DNA from: Symbiodinium natans
Lineage: Eukaryota > Sar > Dinophyceae > Suessiales > Symbiodiniaceae
NCBI GenBank assembly: GCA_905221605.1
Contig: CAJNDS010000057.1
Location: 183,415 to 243,321 of the forward strand
Reading direction: 5' to 3'
Length of the DNA stretch: 59,907 nucleotides
The notes under the pieces are model-generated. The model had not been told where the DNA came from. It worked only from the letters and a program-made list of their open reading frames with translations, and did no database searches. This document shows positions 52,952 to 59,907 of the stretch, one piece after another. The position numbers were made by a program, and so were the translations under genes. How positions within the stretch are numbered: the first letter of the stretch is position 1; the number at the start of each line of letters is the position of its first letter.

Positions 52952-53745
52952 TTATTGTGCTTTTCCGTTGTTTGTCATTATCGGGGGAGCTGGACAATTC
53001 ACCGTTCCTCCATGCTCTTTCACCCATGCGGTTGGCGGTCCCACTTTGCTCATGTCTGTGGTCGGACCATCAGACACTCTGCCCTCAAAGGCCTTGTCCG
53101 GTTCACCGTCAATCTGATCAGGCACACCATCCTCTTTCTCCTTCAGAATGGGAGGAGCCAATGTATCCGAAGGATCATGCTCCTTGAGCAAATGTTGACA
53201 ATGCGCCAACCCAATCTTCAAAGGGATTATGTGCTTGATTGACTTCGCCCGAAAGTGCTTGGGACATCCATCTACCATAGCACTCACCACATGAGTCAAA
53301 CCACCAACTTCGGGATACACATAGGCCGCTTCCACAAATCGCGATAGCGCTGTTGTTTTCATCGAATCCGGCAGCTCGGCTAGAACTGCGGTCCCTATCA
53401 ACGAGGAGCCACACTCATGGAGGGGTCTCTGTAGCACCAACTCCTGGGGTGATTTCTTCCCATCAAGGCAGCAGCATGGTGATTGTGCATTGCAGCACAG
53501 TAAATCAGACCATACTCAAATGCTCGAGGGCTTCTCTTCAGGTCAAAGCCCTGTGCTCTTAGATCCAACCTCACCGTGCTGAACAACTCCTTGAGTGTTC
53601 TCACTGCCCTTTCAACACCACCGACCGCTTCGTGTCCTTGCGGAGGTGCTCTCTGGGTCACAATCCGAATCCCCAGATTGGCTCGCTTGATCAGTGTCCC
53701 TTCGTAACAGTACAGCAGAACCTGCAATGTCCAGCCCGAAAGCAT
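52952..53745 (-). pseudogene. copia integrase, C-terminal part (frameshifted)
   Basis: The frame 53745-53398 carries the integrase segment APPQGHEAVGGVERAVRTLK, whose Glu is the likely third catalytic acidic residue. The expected second Asp is not visible (LLYCYEGTLIK). The coding signal then moves to the frame 53440-52952, with VLAELPDSMKTTALSRFVEA and an AKSIKHI tail typical of the post-core region of such integrases. At least two frame changes disable it. Confidence 0.75.
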
Positions 53746-54613
53746 TCATCCAGTAGCGAATCCAGCTTGAGGTATTGTCAGCATTGGTTCCAACCAACAG
53801 ACATCCGATCATCCTGGTTAACATTTCAGTCATGACCAGCACCTTCATATTGGAAGCCGTTGGCTGGTCTTTGGCAAAAGTACCAGTCACCAGGTTGATG
53901 AAGCAAAAATCCGCTTGCAAAGCTACAGGCCGATCCTTAACATCCTTGGTCCGGCGATGCTGTGTAGTGCCTCGAGTCATACGACAATGAGGACACTCAG
54001 ACCAAAACGGAATGTGGCCTCGCATCCGACGCAGCTCCATTTCCTCTTGCTTGTTCTTGGTCATCGTTTTCACTGACTGCATCTGATCAACCTCCATAGG
54101 TTGTCGGCCATCATCCACCTCCATTGGTCGAAATTCGGTTCCTCCGAAGGTCACTTTCTTTCGCTTTTCAGCATCACCCCAAAGGTAGATCCAAGGACAT
54201 CCAGCCCAGGATACTCCATATCCCATGACTCCTTTCTTCTCATGTCGCATCGAGATTTCTTTTCTCGTGAATTTAACTTCCCAACCAGTTCTCACCATTT
54301 GTTCGGTGCTCAGGATGTTGTGTGCCACATCTGCAACAACTCCAGTCACATACACCGAAATCAAACCAAGGTACTGTTGTCCTTCATACATCGGCAACAA
54401 AGCTCGAATGCGAACTTGCTCGAAGACACTTACCGGAGTATCATTGGCTGCTGAGTACCTCTCATTAGGTCCCAACGCCTTCCGATCCAAGATCTGGAAC
54501 TCATCCAAGTATCTTTTCGCAATCACTGTCACCGACGCTCCTGAGTCGATCAACCACCATTGGCTTGCATCATCCCTTTCCAGGCTCTTAACCTGACTCA
54601 TTGGAGGTCCCAT
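53612..54613 (-). pseudogene. copia protease and integrase N-terminal part
   Basis: 333-residue frame from an ATG at 54611-54613. Aspartic protease motif LIDSGAS (residues 21-27, catalytic Asp 23). H-x6-C-x2-C pre-integrase zinc motif (His 200, Cys 207, Cys 210). First integrase Asp in ALQADFCF (Asp 235). After about residue 300 the sequence stops matching the family and becomes Arg/Ser/Asp-rich, showing a frameshift near 53710. Without RT downstream it cannot support transposition alone. Confidence 0.82.
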
Positions 54614-54628
54614 AGGGATTGAACCGGA

Positions 54629-54900
54629 TTAGACGGCCTCTGTGGAGATCCGATGCTCCAACTCAGCAATAAACTTTAGAGCAACGCGTTTCAAATCTTC
54701 AAACGATTCGCTGTTGCCATGCAGCAAGCAGTGGCTTTGGCACTTCTCAGGCAAACTTCGCAGCAAAACCATCACCGAATCAGCTTCTTGGATCTGTAAT
54801 CCGCCAGCATGTACATCGGAATCGAGACTATTGAGCAACTTTGAAAAACTTGTTCATCTCATGCTCAATCTTTCGGACGATTTCCGGAATGCTTGGCGCT
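54629..54900 (-). pseudogene. copia gag remnant
   Basis: A 69-residue open stretch contains VMVLLRSLPEKCQ, the LLxSLP signature of copia-type gag proteins, and FEDLKRVALKFIAELEHR. The N-terminal part of gag is missing, and it ends 16 bp before the protease-integrase frame. Confidence 0.65.
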
Positions 54901-55015
54901 TTCACGGTTTGGCTCACCAACTACGATCGGAAATATAAATATAAGCTCAGCTACAGCCTCACATCCTGTTCTGGGGAACTTCGCGTTCGAGATCTGAATG
55001 GGTGCCCTTGTTTAG

Positions 55016-56243
55016 AAAAGGAGGTGGCGCTTTAGATCATTGACGAAATGGTTGGTGCTCACGTTAACCAAGGCGCGGCGCTTCGTGTGCCACGCCTGCG
55101 GCCTGCTAACCAAGGCGCTGGCCGTAGAGGTTGCAGGTCAGGCCGAGGGCGTCACCCTCCTCGAAGCGATCGAAGGTGGTGACGTTCCCTATCCCGAGCG
55201 GATGAGCTACGTCGCTTGGCTTAAGTGGCGTAGGAAGACCGGCAGTCGTCCGTTGTCCAAGCGGGATGGGGTTAGCACAACGCCAGAGCAGGAGGCGGCT
55301 CTCTGGCGAAAGGTCATGAAGTTCCTCCACAACGCCGAAGGCGAGGACGAGGAGGAAGAGGAAGAAGAAGAGGACTCTGAGCTAGTTCCTGAGGTCTCGG
55401 GCGCTGGAGGCGACAGTCCGCCGCGGGTGGACGTCAGCGCCGCGGCTAGGGAGCTGGCCATGGTCCCTACCGGTGCTGCCTATGTCCCTGCTACGGCACC
55501 AGGGTCCCGCCCGGCGGGACCGTCCGGTCCGCCGTCGACAGCAGGTTCAGTGTCAGGCACCGCAGAGGGCTTGCAGGCGGAGCTGCGCGCGATTTTCCGT
55601 CCAAACCAGGAACCGGTCGCGGACTACTTGACGCGCGTTTCGCTTGTCCTCGCGCTCAAAGCGCATGGAGTCACGGTGACTCCCGTAGACGTTGTCCTGT
55701 TCTACGAGGAGTTCGAGGACGTCTGCGCGCTGGCCAACAACTGCCACGGTATGAGTGCGCGCGAAAAGCTGCTAGCGCGCGGGCGCTGCCGCGGCTCGCG
55801 CATGAAGACGTACACGAACGTCGACCGCGCAGCGTGGAAGTCGGGAGAGGTTCTCTCCGATCCACAGGCGGTGTACGACCGCATCAAGAACAAGCACTTG
55901 ATGTTCAAGGAATCGCGGGAGAAAGAGAAGTCTGCGTGGATGGTGAGCATGCCTCCTCACCAAGGGCAAGCTTACAGGCCACCAATTCGAGCCTTTATTT
56001 GAGGCATCGATCGCGGACCTTGAGGCGGTGGGTCTCGGGAAGACCCCACAAGAGTTGTATCTCTCGTACCTCCGCAAGATCCTCCGTATCTACAAAAGGA
56101 GATACGGAGTGACAAGCGGTTGTGGCCTGGCGATCCCAAGGATGGCGGGCTGCGAGGGCCGCAGACTTGGGAGGAGAGCCACAAGGTCGTCTTGGAGTAC
56201 GAACAGAGGGAAGCAGCTCACCGGGCTGTTTCCCACTCTGTGT
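55016..56243 (+). pseudogene. unidentified coding region with two frameshifts
   Basis: The main frame runs to 56002. Its usable start is TTG at 55040 or the first ATG at 55202. It encodes a Cys/Leu-rich start, a Trp/Arg-rich stretch (YVAWLKWRRK), an acidic run (about residues 101-115), a Pro/Ala/Gly-rich linker and a C-terminal region with FRPNQEPVADYLTRVSL. Coding character moves to another frame at about 55950-55970 (FEASIADLEAVGLGKTPQEL, YLSYLRKILRIYKRRYG) and back near 56090-56110 (RLWPGDPKDGG, ESHKVVLEYEQREAAH). It is cut at 56244 by the tandem repeat. Codons are GC-rich, unlike the neighbouring copia relic. A gag-like protein of another element is possible but unproven. Confidence 0.55.
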
Positions 56244-58305
56244 ACTTTGGGGGGCCAGACGTGCGTTGCCAGAAATTCATGGTTGCAGGCACCCCCAATT
56301 CTAGTCCCCAAACTTGCTTCATTTCGAACTTTTGGGACTGCATTGAGAGAACCAACACACACGACACAGAGACACACAATACAGGACAACCGACGACCGC
56401 AAGGATCGACGGACCCACAAAGAAACATGCCAAATCACCAACCGAGTTAAACTAAAGGAAGGCCAAAATGCCAAAAAAAACCAATAATGGACCCAAGGCC
56501 GACTGAGGACCAAGGCCGATTCAACTCAAATAACAAGAAAACAAACCAGGGAACCCAATCGACTAGAAGCTGAGAGACCACCACAACTCACAACAAAAAG
56601 GACAGACTGAGCTCAAAGGACTGAATCCAAGCACAACAACTTCGGAATCTGTTGGAACAGATCCGACCAGCAACATCTAATGCAGAGAGAACAGACAGGA
56701 GAAAAAGCAAAACACGAAAAAAACAACCAACAACAACAGACCCAAGAACTTCAGGACCCAAGACCGGAAAGAGGAGCCAACCAAGATTGACCAGAAGACT
56801 GAAGAGAGAAAGATGCAAGCGACTCAAGGCAGCCTCTTCACTCCATCAGCAGCTGAATAGGACAAGGCAAGACTTAGAGAAGGAAAAAATCACGACTCTG
56901 GAGACTCAGGAACTCCAAAAAGAATTGAACCAAAAGAGTCTTAAGGACCACTTTGATAACCTGACTTTTAAACCAAACAAGGGGTGTCTCAACACCAAAG
57001 GGTGTCTTACACATTTTTTAAGTCCAGATCGAGTCCAAAGGTGTCTCAACTCAACACTACTTGGGCAGAAAAAAACAAAAATCAAAAAAACGGGTGTCTT
57101 AAGATCACTTTGACCGACTTTGAACCCATGGGAGTGTCTCGGATTTGCAGAGAGACCAAGAAATTTCTGCAGATGTTTTTTGAGCTTGCCAGAAAGTTGC
57201 AATAGTTGGACTGAAAAGGAACCTTGAAAGTATTTCTCAAAAAACAGTGAGTCGAAAAAAAATAGCACAAGCAAAACCTGACAATCAACAAAAGTCAGAC
57301 GATCAAAATGTAAAACCATCAAAAACAAGCTCTAACAACAAAACACATGTCAGATGTCCTCCGGTGTTTCGCTCGCTTCGCTCGCACTTATTCACATTGT
57401 GGAAAGACACTTTGCCTTTTCAAAACGGTTCGGTTTGGGCGTCGCGCGCAACATGGACGTCTCAGCAGTACAGTTGAACTCGTCTCGTCCTGCAGTTGAT
57501 TTCTGTCCAAACGGCACTGTCAGAGGCTTTCAAAAACGCTTGTTTCAAGCAATTTAAAATCGCGGACTTGGGAGGTCAAGAGGAGCTTTTCACGGAGAAG
57601 ACGCGCTTCCTGACCATTGTTCAAAGCACTTCTAAACGATGGAGCGTTGGAAGATTTGCCGGATTCCTTGGCCATTGTTTCAAGCTGGTTTTTTCATCAT
57701 CTTCAAAGATGTTTGAAAGCCACTGGAACGCACCTCTTTTTGCTTTTCAGCAACCGAATCTGAGCATCGAGGTCGTGCCAGGAAAGGGGGCCTGGGGGTC
57801 CTAGTTTAGGGGGTCCATTTGGCCCGCAAAATTAACTACACCCCTCCAGCCCCCCACAGTTGCAGCCGCAACCAGCAGCAACAAGGACAACAATTCACGG
57901 GCTACGAACACACAGACCACCTCCACAAGAGATTCTACTTCAGCTCAACACGACAGCTGTCGTTGCAGGCGTGCTGTCTGGGACAAAAATGGAGCAGCAA
58001 TTCCCTAAAATTGGGGGGCCCGAAAACAGGGCCCAAAAAAGCTTCCAAAATTGGACCTACTTGTTGGCAGAAAGAGAGGAGGTCTTTTCATTGTTTTACA
58101 TGCTTGGGTCCCAAATTATGACCCCAAAATGGGCCCAAAATTGGGACCCCAAAAATGGGTTCAAAACTGCTTCTGCAACCACAGCTGCAAATTCCATGGC
58201 GCTCACACACACACACACACACAGACACACATTTGCAGGACAGAAGAACAAGAATTGCAAAGCTGGTCCGGCAAAAAAATTTTGCAGATCTCAAGTTAAA
58301 AACCC
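56244..58305 (+). repeat. 2062-bp tandem repeat, copy 1
   Basis: Starts ACTTTGGGGGGCCAGACG and repeats at 58306. Roughly six substitutions and one A insertion separate the overlapping parts. The unit is A-rich and purine-rich for the first 600 bp. Its frames (for example 56652-57113) are of biased composition (Lys/Arg/Thr/Gln) with no domain I recognise. Near its end (about 58010-58170) the word CCCAAAATTGGG recurs, followed by a (CA)n run (58204-58230). Confidence 0.95.
56985..57140 (+). repeat. GTGTCT(C/T) iterons within the tandem unit
   Basis: Five copies of GGTGTCTCA/GGTGTCTTA-like words occur in about 155 bp (near 56983, 57001, 57040, 57092 and 57132). The phrase CTTAAG...ACTTTGA occurs near 56940 and 57100. 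The same pattern recurs in the second copy. Confidence 0.7.
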
Positions 58306-59907
58306 ACTTTGGGGGGCCAGACGTGCGTTGCCAGAAATTCATGGTTGCAGGCACCCCCAATTCTAGTCCCCAAACTTGCTTCATTTCGAACTTTTGGGAC
58401 TGCATTGAGAGAACCAACACACACGACACAGAGACACACAATACAGGACAACCGACGACCGCAAGGATCGACGGACCCACAAAGAAACATGCCAAATCAC
58501 CAACCGAGTTAAACTAAAGGAAGGCCAAAATGCCAAAAAAAACCAATAATGGACCCAAGGCCGACTGAGGACCAAGGCCGATTCAACTCAAATAACAAGA
58601 AAACAAACCAGGGAACCCAATCGACTAGAAGCTGAGAGACCACCACAACTCACAACAAAAAGGACAGACTGAGCTCAAAGGACTGAATCCAAGCACAACA
58701 ACTTCGGAATCTGTTGGAACAGATCCGACCAGCAACATCTAATGCAGAGAGAACAGACAGGAGAAAAAGCAAAACACGAAAAAAACAACCAACAACAACA
58801 GACCCAAGAACTTCAGGACCCAAGACCGGAAAGAGGAGCCAACCAAGATTGACCAGAAGACTGAAGAGAGAAAGATGCAAGCGACTCAAGGCAGCCTCTT
58901 CACTCCATCAGCAGCTGAATAGGACAAGGCAAGACTTAGAGAAGGAAAAAATCACGACTCTGGAGACTCAGGAACTCCAAAAAAAATTGAACCAAAAGAG
59001 TCTTAAGGACCACTTTGATAACCTGACTTTTAAACCAAACAAGGGGTGTCTCAACACCAAAGGGTGTCTTACACATTTTTTAAGTCCAGATCGAGTCCAA
59101 AGGTGTCTCAACTCAACACTACTTGGGCAGAAAAAAAACAAAAATCAAAAAAACGGGTGTCTTAAGATCACTTTGACCGACTTTGAACCCATGGGAGTGT
59201 CTCGGATTTGCAGAGAGACCAAGAAATTTCTGCAGATGTTTTTTGAGCTTGCCAGAAAGTTGCAATAGTTGGACTGAAAAGGAACCTTGAAAGTATTTCT
59301 CAAAAAACAGTGAGTCGAAAAAAAATAGCACAAGCAAAACCTGACAATCAACAAAAGTCAGACGATCAAAATGTAAAACCATCAAAAACAAGCTCTAACA
59401 ACAAAACACATGTCAGATGTCCTCCGGTGTTTCGCTCGCTTCGCTCGCACTTATTCACATTGTGGAAAGACACTTTGCTTTTTCAAAACGGTTCGGTTTG
59501 GGCGTCGCGCGCAACATGGACGTCTCAGCAGTACAGTTGAACTTGTCTCGTCCTGCAGTTGATTTCTGTCCAAACGGCACTGTCAGAGGCTTTCAAAAAC
59601 GCTTGTTTCAAGCAATTTAAAATCGCGGACTTGGGAGGTCAAGAGGAGCTTTTCACGGAGAAGACGCGCTTTCTGACCATTGTTCAAAGCACTTCTAAAC
59701 GATGGAGCGTTGGAAGATTTGCCGGATTCCTTGGCCATTGTTTCAAGCTGGTTTTTTCATCATCTTCAAAGATGTTTGAAAGCCACTGGAACGCACCTCT
59801 TTTTGCTTTTCAGCAACCGAATCTGAGCATCGAGGTCGTGCCAGGAAAGGGGGCCTGGGGGTCCTAGTTTAGGGGGTCCATTTGGCCCGCAAAATTAACC
59901 ACACCCC
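58306..59907 (+). repeat. 2062-bp tandem repeat, copy 2 (cut by the window end)
   Basis: 1602 bp are visible, matching 56244-57844 at about 99.6 per cent. Differences include a G/A near 58982, C/T near 59479, 59544 and 59671, and T/C near 59900. Further copies may follow beyond the window. Confidence 0.95.

Larger units (their letters stand above)
52950..54840 (-). mobile_element. decayed copia-type retrotransposon fragment
   Basis: In minus-strand order there is a short gag remnant, an aspartic protease, a zinc-binding pre-integrase motif and an integrase core broken by frameshifts. No reverse transcriptase or RNase H follows and no long terminal repeats are visible. The protease-integrase order before RT is the Ty1/copia arrangement. 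Confidence 0.8.

Noticed and set aside
56652-57113. Lys/Arg/Thr/Gln-rich 153- and 184-residue frames in the tandem unit
   Set aside because: The frame length differs between the two copies because of one A insertion, showing no constraint; composition follows the A-rich strand.

Overview
Organism. The window looks like nuclear DNA of a dinoflagellate, most likely a symbiodiniacean alga. Three things point there. The Arabidopsis-type telomere heptamer TTTAGGG/CCCTAAA is scattered through most of the window. A long tyrosine-recombinase retroelement carries motifs I know from dinoflagellate polyproteins (for example DRQIGDRRG, TDRADFYHQ, SFRAGGAT and RRRGRW). The copia-type relics are of the same style. 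Nothing looks bacterial or organellar. The assignment is by recognition from memory and could not be checked by search.

Layout. (1) 1-5650: telomere-like arrays in both orientations separated by short unique spacers, plus long TTC and TAG microsatellites. (2) 5728-7150: a foldback poly-pyrimidine/poly-purine palindrome and a 1.1 kb AT-rich island. (3) 7151-15374, minus strand: a nearly complete 8.2 kb retroelement. Its split direct repeats are arranged A1 ... B1-A2-B2. It has a gag-like ORF and a polyprotein with reverse transcriptase, a methyltransferase-like remnant, RNase H, a 2-oxoglutarate/Fe(II)-dioxygenase-like domain and a tyrosine recombinase. (4) 15.4-51.5 kb: more telomere-repeat/spacer mosaic. 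It contains a 2.0 kb foldback DNA element with a 10-bp target duplication (31667-33665), several small inverted-repeat elements (two contain telomere repeats), a 21-bp minisatellite open on both strands, and one convincing ordinary gene, a secreted ten-cysteine protein (44486-45118, minus). (5) 51.5-56.2 kb: no telomere repeats. It holds a decayed copia-type retrotransposon (minus) and a frameshifted unidentified coding region (plus). (6) 56244-59907: a 2062-bp unit in tandem, the second copy cut by the window end.

How it fits together. The window is a landing ground for selfish DNA with almost no host genes. The youngest-looking element is the tyrosine-recombinase retroelement: one frame is open for over 7 kb and its repeats match exactly. 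The telomere-like arrays are absent from both retroelement regions, so the arrays are either older than those insertions or made by a process that has not reached them. The most unusual features are the dioxygenase-like and methyltransferase-like modules inside the retroelement, and the density of short, bidirectional interstitial telomere arrays.
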